From Oscillospiraceae bacterium (GTDB lineage: Bacteria; Bacillota; Clostridia; Oscillospirales; Oscillospiraceae): 64,000 nucleotides of DNA. Position 1 is the first letter of the stretch, and every line of letters starts with the position of its first letter. The position numbers and the translations under genes are program-made. Below the pieces are notes generated by a model. That model saw only the letters and a list, made by a program, of their open reading frames with translations. It was not told the DNA's origin and made no database searches. Shown here piece after piece: positions 6,685 through 14,964 of this stretch. Location of the stretch: positions 106,938 through 170,937 of the forward strand of contig SVLT01000001.1 of NCBI GenBank assembly GCA_015067845.1, given 5' to 3'.

Positions 6685-6714
6685 AAACGCCTGCCGCAGT
6701 TGCGGCAGGCGTTT
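6685..6714. terminator. bidirectional terminator
   Basis: 14-bp stem (6685-6698 with 6701-6714) with a 2-base loop, A run on one side and T run on the other. It ends the minus-strand gene at 6717 and the tRNA-side transcript. Confidence 0.8.
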
Positions 6715-6716
6715 CT

Positions 6717-7082
6717 TCATCCCGGAAAGGTATTGGTTAACAAAATCATCCAAGGCAGCAGCAGAGAAAACACACTGACCATCCAAGGGGTCAAAGTCCG
6801 CTTGGATGCAAACATCAGCAGCAGACAGATCGCTGTTACCAGTAGTGGTGCGATCACAGCAACTTCACGGATGAGCTCAAAGGAAAACTCGCCGTTACCC
6901 TGCAAGCCGAAGCCCACCAAGGCAGGGAGCTTGATCAGGTTGTTAATGGCCATAAGAACAGCCATCGCCGCAACAGGCGCAGCCAAAAACAGCTTCTTAA
7001 ACTTTTTCACATAGTCCCAGCAGACCTTGGCTTTTTCCAATACCGGCTGCATTTTTTCTACAAATTGTTCCATGAATTTCAT
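6717..7082 (-). CDS. small membrane protein, unknown function
   Basis: 121 residues with GAGG upstream of the ATG at 7082. An N-terminal amphipathic segment (1-30, MEQFVEKMQPVLEKAKVCWD) is followed by hydrophobic helices at about 32-48, 73-90 and 98-116, giving about three membrane spans. I do not recognise a named family, although proteins of this layout are common in Oscillospiraceae. It is the last gene of the coaX operon, 13 bp after coaX. Confidence 0.7.
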   Translation of the reverse strand: MKFMEQFVEKMQPVLEKAKVCWDYVKKFKKLFLAAPVAAMAVLMAINNLIKLPALVGFGLQGNGEFSFELIREVAVIAPLLVTAICLLLMFASKRTLTPWMVSVFSLLLPWMILLTNTFPG

Positions 7083-7095
7083 AAGCTACCTCGTA

Positions 7096-7866
7096 TTAAG
7101 AACGCTTGTTCTCACGGTACAATGCCGCAAGACCCTTTACAAGCAGATCCTTGTCATAGATCATTTCCCGTCTGCACATGGGAACGACAAATTTCGCAAT
7201 ACCGCCGGTCACAATGACTGTAGTCTTATAGCCCAGCTCTTCCTCCATGCGCGCAATCATACCGTCCAGCATGCAGGCCGTACCCAGCATGATGCCGCTG
7301 CGCATGCAGTCCGTGGTGTTGCGGCCAATGGCCCGCTTGGGCTGATCCAGCTGCAAACCGGGAAGCAAAGCCGTACCCCCGGTCAGAGCATCCAGCGAGA
7401 TCTTCACGCCGGGGCTGATGGAGCCGCCGATCAGCGCGCCGTTTTTATCCAGCACCACCATAGTGGTAGCAGTTCCCATATCAATGACGATCAGGGGCGC
7501 TTTATGCTCACGGAGCGCCGCAACCGCGCCAACTACCAAGTCCGCACCAGTCTGTGAGGGGTTATCGATTGCGATATTCAGTCCGGTCTTCAGACCGGGG
7601 CCTACAACAAGGGCCTTTTTGCCGGTGAGTTTCATCAACGCAGTCTGGAAGGTGTTGAGCACCTGAGGGACGACAGATGCAATAATCGAACCCTCAATTC
7701 CCTCTCTGCTTACATTGTAAATATCCAGAATATTTTTAAGGTCAATGGTGTACTCGTCCGATGTCTTGGTGGCATCGGTGCGCAGTCTGGCTTCAAAAAG
7801 GATCTTCTCCCCTTCTACGCCACCAATGACAACATTGGAGTTTCCAATATCCACAACTAAGATCAT
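7096..7866 (-). CDS. coaX: type III pantothenate kinase
   Basis: 256 residues from the ATG at 7866, which overlaps the stop of the upstream phosphoesterase (ATGA). It phosphorylates pantothenate in the first step of CoA synthesis. Family marks: DIGNSN at the N-terminus (residues 6-11, phosphate loop), SQTGADLVVGAVAAL, and the DMGTATTMVV motif in the central ASKHA fold. Type III enzymes need a monovalent cation and are not inhibited by CoA. The length is normal (about 255). Confidence 0.95.
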   Translation of the reverse strand: MILVVDIGNSNVVIGGVEGEKILFEARLRTDATKTSDEYTIDLKNILDIYNVSREGIEGSIIASVVPQVLNTFQTALMKLTGKKALVVGPGLKTGLNIAIDNPSQTGADLVVGAVAALREHKAPLIVIDMGTATTMVVLDKNGALIGGSISPGVKISLDALTGGTALLPGLQLDQPKRAIGRNTTDCMRSGIMLGTACMLDGMIARMEEELGYKTTVIVTGGIAKFVVPMCRREMIYDKDLLVKGLAALYRENKRS

Positions 7867-8357
7867 ACTGATTCCTCCCAATCTTCCGCCCGTAAGATGC
7901 GGCAGTTCAAAATTTCTCCGCAGTCTACTGTCATTAGACCAACAGTTCCACAGCCATTACCGCAGCTGCCGGGGTTTAAGATCCAAATTCCGTCTCTTTT
8001 CTCACACAAGGGACTGTGCGTATGTCCGAACACCGCCGCCTGAACTCCAGCTGCCTTGGCATCCTCCAACAAATAATACAAGCTTGATTTCACAAAGTGG
8101 TTGTGACCGTGTGTCATAAAGAGTTTGACACCGCACACTGACATACAAAGATTCTCCGGGTGCGCAGGATACATTCGATGCCTGTCGCAATTGCCCGGCA
8201 CCTGGTAAAACCTGATGTGGGTATTCTCTTTCCGAATCACTTCGCCATCATCAAAGAAATCACCAAGATGTATGATCGCGTCCGGCTTTATGTGAGAAAC
8301 AGCGGAGCGCATAATCCGCAAAGTAGAGTGAGAATCCGACAACACAAGAATTTTCAT
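7863..8357 (-). CDS. YfcE/MJ0936-type metallophosphoesterase
   Basis: 164 residues with the full calcineurin-like metal-site series: DSHS (8-11), GDFFDD (about 32-37), GNCD (about 55-58), THGHN (about 83-87) and GHTHSP (about 115-120). Such small proteins are phosphodiesterases on artificial substrates and their physiological substrate is generally unknown. It is the first gene of a three-gene operon with coaX and a membrane protein, coupled to coaX by a 4-bp overlap. Confidence 0.9.
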   Translation of the reverse strand: MKILVLSDSHSTLRIMRSAVSHIKPDAIIHLGDFFDDGEVIRKENTHIRFYQVPGNCDRHRMYPAHPENLCMSVCGVKLFMTHGHNHFVKSSLYYLLEDAKAAGVQAAVFGHTHSPLCEKRDGIWILNPGSCGNGCGTVGLMTVDCGEILNCRILRAEDWEESV

Positions 8358-8493
8358 AACACGCTCCTGTGTGCTTTTTCTTCAGTATATCATATCTCAG
8401 CGGAAATTTCCATGCCTATTTTTCGTTTACCGGCACAATTTCGCCCCGGGGCGCATAGAGTATTATGAAAGACCATGTTAAGGAGGTCAAAAT

Positions 8494-8733
8494 ATGCCGA
8501 ATTTTTCTGATCTGCCCCAGGGTATTTCTATGGACAAATTAAAGGAGCTTGCCGCCAGCGCTCAGGGACAGGCGCTCCTTACGCAACTGCAAAACCAAAA
8601 ATCCCAGGAGCTGCAGAACGCTGTCAACCAGGCTCAGGCTGGTGATTTGGAGCAGGCAAAGCGATCCGTATCGGATTTTCTTCGGTCACCGGCCGGTCAG
8701 GAGCTGATGAAACAACTTCGGGGGATGAAATAA
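8494..8733 (+). CDS. small alpha-helical protein, unknown (operon gene 1)
   Basis: 79 residues, Gln/Ala/Lys-rich, predicted almost wholly helical (QGQALLTQLQNQKSQELQNA), without signal peptide or membrane segment. An AAGGAGG site is 7 bases before the ATG. The stop TAA overlaps the ATG of the next gene. I recognise no family. The three-gene unit 8494-9376 sits between divergent operons and has no homologous neighbour to suggest a role. Confidence 0.75.
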   Translation: MPNFSDLPQGISMDKLKELAASAQGQALLTQLQNQKSQELQNAVNQAQAGDLEQAKRSVSDFLRSPAGQELMKQLRGMK

Positions 8734-9083
8734 TGGAGGATATGGAATCCAAATTAGGAGCGATCCTGAACAATCCGGACATGATGGCGCAGATCATGTC
8801 CATGGCCCAGCAATTCAGCGGCGGCGAAAGTCCGCCGCCTCCACCTCCCGAGCCAACACCCAGTCTCCCGGAGGGGCTGGATATGGGGATGCTGATGAAG
8901 ATAGCCGGAATGGCAAACTCCGCATCCGTTGACAAGGATCAGCGTGCGCTGTTACTAGCTCTGCGCCCGTATTTGACGACGGATCGGATCGGCAGACTGG
9001 AAAAGGCTATGCGCGCATCCAAACTGGCAGGACTCGCTTCCTCATTTCTGGGAAGCGGAATTCTGTCAAAAATAAGCAGGTGA
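8733..9083 (+). CDS. unknown protein with proline linker (operon gene 2)
   Basis: 116 residues. An N-terminal helix (MEDMESKLGAILNNPDMMAQ) leads to a proline linker (PPPPPPEPTP, about 34-43) and a C-terminal helical domain ending SSFLGSGILSKISR. The repeated idea of 'NNPDMMAQIMSMAQQ' resembles helix-turn units seen in small self-associating proteins. The start overlaps the previous gene by one base. Function unknown. Confidence 0.75.
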   Translation: MEDMESKLGAILNNPDMMAQIMSMAQQFSGGESPPPPPPEPTPSLPEGLDMGMLMKIAGMANSASVDKDQRALLLALRPYLTTDRIGRLEKAMRASKLAGLASSFLGSGILSKISR

Positions 9084-9088
9084 CGCCT

Positions 9089-9376
9089 ATGTATAATCGG
9101 TATATCCCACAGCAGGACGGTACATATCAGAAAAACCGTGTTCCCACTCCCCCGCAGCAACCTGCACCGCCAAAACCCCAGCCGCAGCCCTGTCAAGAGT
9201 CGAGTCCTCCTATGCGTCAGCCGGAGGGTGCACTGTCATTTTTGAAACAGCTGCTCCCTAAGGATCTGGATACCGGTGACCTTTTGATAATTCTGCTTCT
9301 TCTTTTGATGGCCGGGGACGGAAAGGACAATAAGAATTCTTGGCTTTTGACCCTTGCGCTATACCTGTTCCTATAA
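9089..9376 (+). CDS. proline-rich protein with hydrophobic C-terminus, unknown (operon gene 3)
   Basis: 95 residues from the ATG at 9089 (AGGTG six bases upstream); a GTG at 9080 overlaps the previous stop and is the alternative start. The N-terminal half is Pro/Gln-rich and disordered. The C-terminal half has LKQLLPKDLDTGDLLIILLL followed by a charged turn (AGDGKDNKN) and a second hydrophobic stretch, so it may form a membrane hairpin. Similar tails occur in small Clostridia proteins linked to sporulation, but I cannot place it in a family. Confidence 0.7.
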   Translation: MYNRYIPQQDGTYQKNRVPTPPQQPAPPKPQPQPCQESSPPMRQPEGALSFLKQLLPKDLDTGDLLIILLLLLMAGDGKDNKNSWLLTLALYLFL

Positions 9377-9405
9377 AAACTGCCCATGGAACACCATGGG
9401 CAGTT
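9375..9405 (-). terminator. terminator of trpS
   Basis: Stem AACTGCCCATGG/CCATGGGCAGTT (9378-9389 with 9394-9405). The T run is on the minus strand. Confidence 0.8.
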
Positions 9406-9408
9406 AAC

Positions 9409-10422
9409 TTATTTTGCAACAAATCCAACCTTTTTATAGACCTTGCGCAGGGTCTTTTCGGCAACATAGGATGCCTTCTGGGCTCCGTCACGGTAGACAT
9501 TCTCCAGATAAGCCTTGTCCTTCATCAGGCGGCTGGCTTCCTCACGAATGGGACGCAGATGCTCCACGACCGCTTCGCCAACCACGGGCTTAAACTTGCC
9601 GTAACCGCAGCCAACGAACTCGTTTTCGATCTCCTCATAGCTCTTGCCGGTAACAGCGCTGTAAATGGTCATCAAATTGGCAACGCCGGGCTTATTCTCC
9701 TTGTCGTAACGGACACAGTTTTCCGTATCGGAATCGGTGATGGCACGCTTAAACTGCTTCATGATCACCTCGGGGGGATCCATCAACAGCACACGGCCGG
9801 TGTCTTCATTTTCCGACTTGGACATCTTGGCCAAGGGATTGGTCAGGCTCATGATCCGCGCGCCAACCTTGGGAACAAAAGGCTCAGGGATCTTGAATAC
9901 GTCACCGTAAATGCCGTTAAAACGCCGGGCGATCACATGGGTCAGCTCCACATGCTGCTTCTGATCTTCACCAACGGGCACCAGATCCGGCTGGTACAGC
10001 AAAATATCACCGGCCATCAGACTGGGGTAAGTGAACAGACCTGCATTGATATTGTCCGCGTTCTTGGCAGACTTATCCTTGAACTGGGTCATACGGCTCA
10101 GCTCGCCGAACATGGAATAGCAGTCCAAAATCCAACCCAATTCCGCGTGCTGATGCACATGGGACTGAATGAACAGGGTGTTCTTCTCGGGATCCAGGCC
10201 GCAGGCAATGTACTGCGCCAGCTGCTCCAAAGTACGGCGGCGCAGATCCGCAGGATTCTGCCGCACAGTAATGGCGTGGAGGTCAGCCATGAAGTAGAAG
10301 CACTCATACTGATCTGCCCGTTCCGCCCAGTTCTTCACCGCGCCCAAATAAGAGCCCAATGTCAGATCTCCGGAGGGCTTGATGCCGGAGAGCATTCTTT
10401 TTTTTGTAACGATTTCTTCCAT
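9409..10422 (-). CDS. trpS: tryptophan--tRNA ligase
   Basis: 337 residues, normal for bacterial TrpRS. It charges tRNA-Trp. The class I signature is present in its Trp-specific form (SGIKPSGDLTLGSYLGAVKNW, with the HIGH-like segment at 16-24) and the KMSKS loop as KMSKSEN (about 198-204). GEDQKQHVEL is the conserved Trp/ATP pocket segment. The start ATG has a GAGG site upstream. The gene is monocistronic, divergent from the amidohydrolase, with its own promoter and terminator; no T-box is visible in the roughly 30-nt leader. Confidence 0.97.
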   Translation of the reverse strand: MEEIVTKKRMLSGIKPSGDLTLGSYLGAVKNWAERADQYECFYFMADLHAITVRQNPADLRRRTLEQLAQYIACGLDPEKNTLFIQSHVHQHAELGWILDCYSMFGELSRMTQFKDKSAKNADNINAGLFTYPSLMAGDILLYQPDLVPVGEDQKQHVELTHVIARRFNGIYGDVFKIPEPFVPKVGARIMSLTNPLAKMSKSENEDTGRVLLMDPPEVIMKQFKRAITDSDTENCVRYDKENKPGVANLMTIYSAVTGKSYEEIENEFVGCGYGKFKPVVGEAVVEHLRPIREEASRLMKDKAYLENVYRDGAQKASYVAEKTLRKVYKKVGFVAK

Positions 10423-10452
10423 AATCCTCGCCTCGTTCCTATGATTTCTTGT

Positions 10453-10481
10453 ATTCTAGCACATCCGCAGAGAAAACGCAA
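10453..10481 (-). promoter_or_regulatory. promoter of trpS
   Basis: TTGCGT (10481-10476), 17 bases, TAGAAT (10458-10453) on the minus strand. It is back to back with the amidohydrolase promoter. Confidence 0.7.
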
Positions 10482-10488
10482 CGAGAAA

Positions 10489-10518
10489 TTGACATTATCT
10501 AACAGTCTGTGGTATAAT
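10489..10518 (+). promoter_or_regulatory. promoter of the M20 amidohydrolase
   Basis: TTGACA (10489-10494), 18 bases, TATAAT (10513-10518). The predicted start is about 10525. Confidence 0.85.
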
Positions 10519-10548
10519 AGAACAAACTTTATCCATAGGAGTATGATT

Positions 10549-11688
10549 ATGAAAGCAGATAAGCAATATATCATCAATCTTCGCCGGGAATTCCACCAAA
10601 TTCCTGAGATCGGCTTTGACCTTCCCAAGACCCTGGCCCGTGTCCGTCAGGAATTGGATGCCATAGGACTGCCCTATACGGAAGCCTATGGTAAATCCTG
10701 CATCGTTGCAACTCTGAACGAAGGCGTGGGCGGCAAGACCATCGCTCTGCGCGCAGATATGGACGCTCTTCCCATTCAGGAGGAGACCGGCCTGCCCTTC
10801 GCATCCCAGCATCCCGGAAAGATGCACGCCTGTGGCCATGATTGCCACACCGCCATGCTTCTCGGCGCAGCCAGGAAGCTGAAAGAAATGGAAAAGGACA
10901 TCAAATGCTGCGTAAAATTCGTCTTTCAGTCCGCTGAGGAAGGCCCCGGCGGCGCCAAGACCCTTTGTGATGACGGTTTTATGGATCAGGTGGATATGAT
11001 GATCGGCTGCCACATCTATCCCAACAAGCCCACCGGCACCGTTAGTCTGAACAAGAAATGCCAGAGTGCCAGCAGCCACGGCTTCCGCATTTACTTAAAA
11101 GGCAAATCCGCCCATGTTGCCACGCCCCACGCAGGCATCGACGCCATTGCCATGGCTGTGCGTGTATATAACGACATTCAGATCATGCGTGCCCGGGAAA
11201 TGCCCCCCTTTGAGCCTGTGATCATCGGTATCGGTGAGATCCACGGCGGCTTTGCGAACAATGTGATTTGCGATGAGGTCATGCTCCACGGAACCATCCG
11301 CACCCATCGTGACGATCTGGATGCCCAGATCTACAAGCGCATTGAGGAGATCGCTCACAGTGTGGCAAAGGATATGGGCGGCAGTGCGGTCGTGGAAACC
11401 GCAAAATACTATCCCGTACTGATCAACGATTCCAATGTGGCCGATGCCATTCTCCGGGCCGCTGAATCCGTTGTGGGTAGTGATAAGGTATGCGAAATGG
11501 CCCCGACCATGGGCGCGGAGGATTTCGCCTACTACACCCAGTATAAGCCCAGCGCGTTCTTCGCCCTTGGCGCAATGCCGGCAGACGGCACCAGCACGCC
11601 CCTGCACAACGGCAAAATGATGATCAACGAGGATGTCCTGGACATCGGTCCCAATGTCTTCATTCAGTTTGTGCTGGACAATATGTAA
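10549..11688 (+). CDS. M20D family amidohydrolase (IAA-amino acid/N-acyl amino acid hydrolase type)
   Basis: 379 residues. The ATG at 10549 has ATAGGAG seven bases upstream; the much longer in-frame reading to 9340 is only the antisense of trpS. Metal ligands are seen in MHACGHDCHTAMLLG (about 92-106, Cys/His) and SAEEGPGGA (about 131-139, catalytic Glu pair), and a C-terminal MGAEDFAYY contributes another. The dimerisation domain starts near SHGFRIYLKGKSAHVATPHAG. The family removes acyl groups from amino acids or peptides; the substrate cannot be assigned. gltX follows after 14 bp and is probably cotranscribed. Confidence 0.92.
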   Translation: MKADKQYIINLRREFHQIPEIGFDLPKTLARVRQELDAIGLPYTEAYGKSCIVATLNEGVGGKTIALRADMDALPIQEETGLPFASQHPGKMHACGHDCHTAMLLGAARKLKEMEKDIKCCVKFVFQSAEEGPGGAKTLCDDGFMDQVDMMIGCHIYPNKPTGTVSLNKKCQSASSHGFRIYLKGKSAHVATPHAGIDAIAMAVRVYNDIQIMRAREMPPFEPVIIGIGEIHGGFANNVICDEVMLHGTIRTHRDDLDAQIYKRIEEIAHSVAKDMGGSAVVETAKYYPVLINDSNVADAILRAAESVVGSDKVCEMAPTMGAEDFAYYTQYKPSAFFALGAMPADGTSTPLHNGKMMINEDVLDIGPNVFIQFVLDNM

Positions 11689-11702
11689 GAGAGGTAACGA
11701 TC

Positions 11703-13346
11703 ATGGATTATCAAAAACTTGCAGAAATTTTGTTTCCTGATGTAAGCGATACGCCCGAAATGCTGGAGGAGCGTTTTCCCTGCCGCAACGCACCGGAAGG
11801 CGCAGTCATCACCCGTATGGCTCCCTCCCCCACCGGTTTTGTCCATCTGGGCAATCTGGTACAGGGTCTGACCTCCGAACGCATGGCTCACCAAAGTGGC
11901 GGTGTGTTATTTCTCCGTGTTGAGGACACCGACGCCAAGCGTGAAGTTCCCGGCGCAGTTGAGGTGCTGATCAACACCTTGAAGCACTACGGCATCCAAT
12001 TTGACGAGGGCGCGGCCATCGACGGCGATTTCGGCAATTACGGTCCCTACCGCCAGCGTCAGCGCGCAGCTATTTACCATGTATACGCCAAGAAGCTGGT
12101 GTCCGAGGGCAAGGCTTATCCCTGCTTCTGCACCGAGGAAGAGCTGGGCGCCATGCGTGAAAAGCAGGAGGCAAACAAGGAGACTACCGGCTATTACGGC
12201 AAGTACGCCATGTGGCGTGACCGTACCATGGAGGACATCCAGGCACAGCTGGAGGCCGGCAATCCCTGGGTACTCCGTTTCCGCAGCACCGGATCTATCG
12301 AAAATCAGTTCAAATTTGACGATGTGGTCAAGGGCAAGCTGACCATAACGGAAAACGACGTGGATCATGTCTTGCTGAAATCCGACGGCATTCCCACCTA
12401 CCACTTCGCCCACGCGGTGGATGACCACCTGATGCGCACGACCCACGTTGTCCGTGGTGACGAATGGCTGCCCACCCTGCCCTTCCACATCCAGCTGTTC
12501 CAAGCATTGGGCTTTAAGCTGCCCAAGTATGTCCATATCGGACCGCTGATGAAGATGGACGGCAGCTCCAAGCGCAAGCTCAGTAAGCGCAAGGATCCCG
12601 AGCTGGCACTGACCTTCTACAAGGCCGAGGGCTTCCCCGTGGCGGCTGTGTATGAGTATATCATGACCCTGCTGAACTCCAACTACGAGGACTGGCGCCG
12701 TGCCAATCCCGATGCCCCTGCCACGGACTTTAAATTCAGCCCCAAGAAGCTGAATCCTGCCGGCAATCTGTTTGACTACGCCAAGCTGACGGACGTTTCC
12801 AAGAACGTCATCTCCAAGATGACCGCCGAGGAAGTCTACGCACTGCTTTTGGAGTGGGCCCAGGAATTTGATGCGGATTTCGCGGAAAAGCTTGCTGCTG
12901 ACAAGGACTACGCCGTTTCCATTCTGGCCATTGGTCGCGGCGGCAAGAAGCCCCGCAAGGACATCGCCGTGTGGAAAGAAGCCAAACCCTACATGGGTCT
13001 GTTCTACGATGCATATCTGCAACCGCCGGTTTTTGACGAGAAGTTTGACAAGGCAACGATCCGTACCGTTCTGGAAAAGTTCCTGGCTGTCTACGACCCT
13101 GCTGACGATTCCTCTGTATGGTTCGACAAGGTCAAATCCATCACCGAGGAGATCGGCTATACCACCGATATGAAGGCCTACAAGGCCGATCCCGAGGCTT
13201 TCCCCGGCACGGTGGCGGATGTGTCCACCTTCATCCGTCAGGCCGTCACCGGCCAGACCAACTCCCCTGACCTGTACACCGTGATGCAGATCCTCGGCAA
13301 GGAGCGTTCCATTGCCCGGATCCAGGCTGTTCTGGAAAAACTGTAA
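11703..13346 (+). CDS. gltX: glutamate--tRNA ligase
   Basis: 547 residues. It charges tRNA-Glu and, where GatCAB is used, also tRNA-Gln. The start has GAGAGG about eight bases upstream. The HIGH equivalent is in RMAPSPTGFVHLGNL (38-52) and the KMSKS equivalent is KLSKRKDPE (about 296-304). The extra N-terminal stretch before RMAPSPTG (about 37 residues) is longer than in E. coli GltX but usual in this clostridial subgroup. A terminator follows (13354-13386). Confidence 0.96.
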   Translation: MDYQKLAEILFPDVSDTPEMLEERFPCRNAPEGAVITRMAPSPTGFVHLGNLVQGLTSERMAHQSGGVLFLRVEDTDAKREVPGAVEVLINTLKHYGIQFDEGAAIDGDFGNYGPYRQRQRAAIYHVYAKKLVSEGKAYPCFCTEEELGAMREKQEANKETTGYYGKYAMWRDRTMEDIQAQLEAGNPWVLRFRSTGSIENQFKFDDVVKGKLTITENDVDHVLLKSDGIPTYHFAHAVDDHLMRTTHVVRGDEWLPTLPFHIQLFQALGFKLPKYVHIGPLMKMDGSSKRKLSKRKDPELALTFYKAEGFPVAAVYEYIMTLLNSNYEDWRRANPDAPATDFKFSPKKLNPAGNLFDYAKLTDVSKNVISKMTAEEVYALLLEWAQEFDADFAEKLAADKDYAVSILAIGRGGKKPRKDIAVWKEAKPYMGLFYDAYLQPPVFDEKFDKATIRTVLEKFLAVYDPADDSSVWFDKVKSITEEIGYTTDMKAYKADPEAFPGTVADVSTFIRQAVTGQTNSPDLYTVMQILGKERSIARIQAVLEKL

Positions 13347-13353
13347 GATGATA

Positions 13354-13386
13354 ATCCCGGTAAATGTATCATGCATTTACCGGGAT
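13354..13386 (+). terminator. terminator of gltX
   Basis: 13-bp stem (13354-13366 with 13374-13386). The T tract is short. Confidence 0.65.
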
Positions 13387-13404
13387 AATTCTCTACTTTA
13401 TCGC

Positions 13405-13433
13405 TTGACAAACGGTACAGTGTGTGCTAGAAT
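13405..13433 (+). promoter_or_regulatory. promoter of tRNA-Ser
   Basis: TTGACA (13405-13410), 17 bases, TAGAAT (13428-13433). Confidence 0.85.
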
Positions 13434-13463
13434 ACTTTGGCAATCAAAAATATTCTTTTATTC

Positions 13464-13555
13464 GGAGTGATACCCAAGAGGCCGAAGGGGCTCCCCTGCT
13501 AAGGGAGTAGGCGTCTAAACAGCGCGCGAGGGTTCAAATCCCTCTCACTCCGCCA
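13464..13555 (+). tRNA. tRNA-Ser(GCT)
   Basis: Class II tRNA: acceptor GGAGTGA/TCACTCC, anticodon stem CTCCC/GGGAG with loop CTGCTAA (anticodon GCT), a long variable arm, T-arm GAGGG-TTCAAAT-CCCTC, discriminator G and encoded CCA. It reads codons AGC and AGU. Confidence 0.95.
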
Positions 13556-13593
13556 AAAAGAGAAGAACCCCACAGGGGTTCTTCTCTTTTTCG
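13556..13593 (+). terminator. terminator of tRNA-Ser
   Basis: AAAGAGAAGAACCCC/GGGGTTCTTCTCTTT with loop ACA, then T residues. Confidence 0.88.
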
Positions 13594-13746
13594 CTTCGTT
13601 GGGAGGGATTTGAAAGGCCGTTAAGAAAACATGCCGGGGGCATGTTTTTAGGCCGTGGGAAAATCCATTGATTAACGATTGCGGGCCTTTGGCCTGTAAG
13701 CATTAATCAATAAGTAATCAGAACGAGCATTCCCCTCACTCAACCA
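13556..13746 (+). repeat. tRNA-tail module, copy 2 (behind tRNA-Ser)
   Basis: Same order as copy 1: terminator; GAGGGATTTGAA (about 13603-13614), the reverse complement of this tRNA's own T-arm; hairpin 1 (13625-13635 with 13639-13649, loop GGG); the shared block AGGCCGTGGGAAAATCC; hairpin 2 (13667-13675 with 13703-13711, inner GGCC/GGCC stem); and a degenerate direct copy of the tRNA 3' end (13729-13746). The region to 13847 holds nothing else recognisable. Confidence 0.6.
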
Positions 13747-13847
13747 TCAGGCGGACACGCTCGCAAACAGCGTTATTGATTTAGCCATCGGAAACTGATA
13801 TGCTGTAAGCACAGTAGCTGCTGAATTTATGATATAGGAGATCAAGT

Positions 13848-14888
13848 ATGGAAATCGGAACCAAAATCAAACAACTGCGATTCAAGGCTGGTTTGACCCA
13901 GGATCAGCTTGCCACAAAATTGGGCATCAGCGCCCAATCCGTGTCCAAATGGGAAACCGCTGTCACCATGCCGGATATTTCATTGCTACCCATGCTTGCA
14001 AGTGAATTGGGTGCAACCATCGATGAACTCTTCGATTTGACCGCCGAACAAAAACTGCATCAGATCGAACGAAGAATGGATATTGAGGAAGAGTTATCAC
14101 CCGTCATTTTCCGGGAATACGAGGACTACCTGAAGGAACATCTGGATAAGAATGAAAACAGGACAAAGATCCTCAGTCTGCTGGCCCATCTCTACCACCA
14201 CCGTATGACAGCAGATTCCAGACGGGTCAGCAAATACGCCAGAGAAGCCATCGAACGCAATCCCGAAATGAAGGAGTGTCAGTGGCTCCTGCAAAAAGCA
14301 GACGGCGCATCCATTTGGGACTGGAACATATCAAACCACACCACAGTCATTGATTTCTACAAAAAGGTGATCGAGAACGATCACATCGAACCCAAAACAC
14401 CCTTGCCCTATTACGAGGTCATGGACAACCTGATCGCCGATCACCGCACGAAAGAAGCCGCAGAATATCTGGAAGTTTACAAGACACTTCCTGCGCACAA
14501 GCCCTTTCTTGTACCCATCTATCAGGCAAGTATCGCATTGGCAGAATATGATAAACCCAAGGCCGATACCATCATGGAAGAAGCAGAAGAACAATTCAGA
14601 GATCATCCCGGTTTCCTTTTTGAAAAGGCGCAATACCACGCACGCAATTGCGAATATGCCCGTGCGCTGGAATATTATGAAAAATCCTGGGAACTCGATG
14701 AAAAACCAAGATTTACCGATGCTCTGCAAGGCATTGCCATTATTTATGAGATTCTGGACAACACGCAGAAAGCCTTGGAAACATACGACAGAATGATTGT
14801 CTGTATCAAGGAAGAATGGAACTATACCGACGATGATGCTGCGGTCATTGAAGCAGAACGGGAGAAAAAACGTTTACAAAAAGGCTGA
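13848..14888 (+). CDS. XRE-type transcriptional regulator with TPR-like C-terminus
   Basis: 346 residues with AGGAG upstream. An N-terminal HTH_3 domain (about 6-60; IKQLRFKAGLTQDQLATKLG, SAQSVSKWE) is followed by a long helical region with TPR-like repeats (about 120-340, for example EYARALEYYEKSWELDEKPR). Such proteins resemble the Rgg/PlcR class in layout, where the TPR part binds a peptide, or serve as general stress regulators; the ligand here is unknown. It is divergent from nothing and precedes a beta-lactamase-fold hydrolase by 76 bp, a possible target. Confidence 0.85.
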   Translation: MEIGTKIKQLRFKAGLTQDQLATKLGISAQSVSKWETAVTMPDISLLPMLASELGATIDELFDLTAEQKLHQIERRMDIEEELSPVIFREYEDYLKEHLDKNENRTKILSLLAHLYHHRMTADSRRVSKYAREAIERNPEMKECQWLLQKADGASIWDWNISNHTTVIDFYKKVIENDHIEPKTPLPYYEVMDNLIADHRTKEAAEYLEVYKTLPAHKPFLVPIYQASIALAEYDKPKADTIMEEAEEQFRDHPGFLFEKAQYHARNCEYARALEYYEKSWELDEKPRFTDALQGIAIIYEILDNTQKALETYDRMIVCIKEEWNYTDDDAAVIEAEREKKRLQKG

Positions 14889-14908
14889 TACTATCTTTTG
14901 GCAAAATC

Positions 14909-14937
14909 TTGCAAACACATCACACATGTGTTATATT
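14909..14937 (+). promoter_or_regulatory. promoter of the serine hydrolase, with palindrome
   Basis: TTGCAA (14909-14914), 17 bases, TATATT (14932-14937). The spacer contains the palindrome ACACATGTGT (14922-14931), a possible operator, for instance for the adjacent XRE regulator. Confidence 0.65.
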
Positions 14938-14964
14938 TAACAAAAAATGTGTGAGGTGTTCTCT

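Noticed and set aside
9340..10548. N-terminal extension of the M20 amidohydrolase giving a 782-residue open frame
   Set aside because: This part is the antisense of trpS. A strong promoter at 10489-10518 and a ribosome site before 10549 show the real start.
11907..13376. 489-residue minus-strand open frame
   Set aside because: It is the antisense shadow of gltX, whose motifs and ribosome site are clear.
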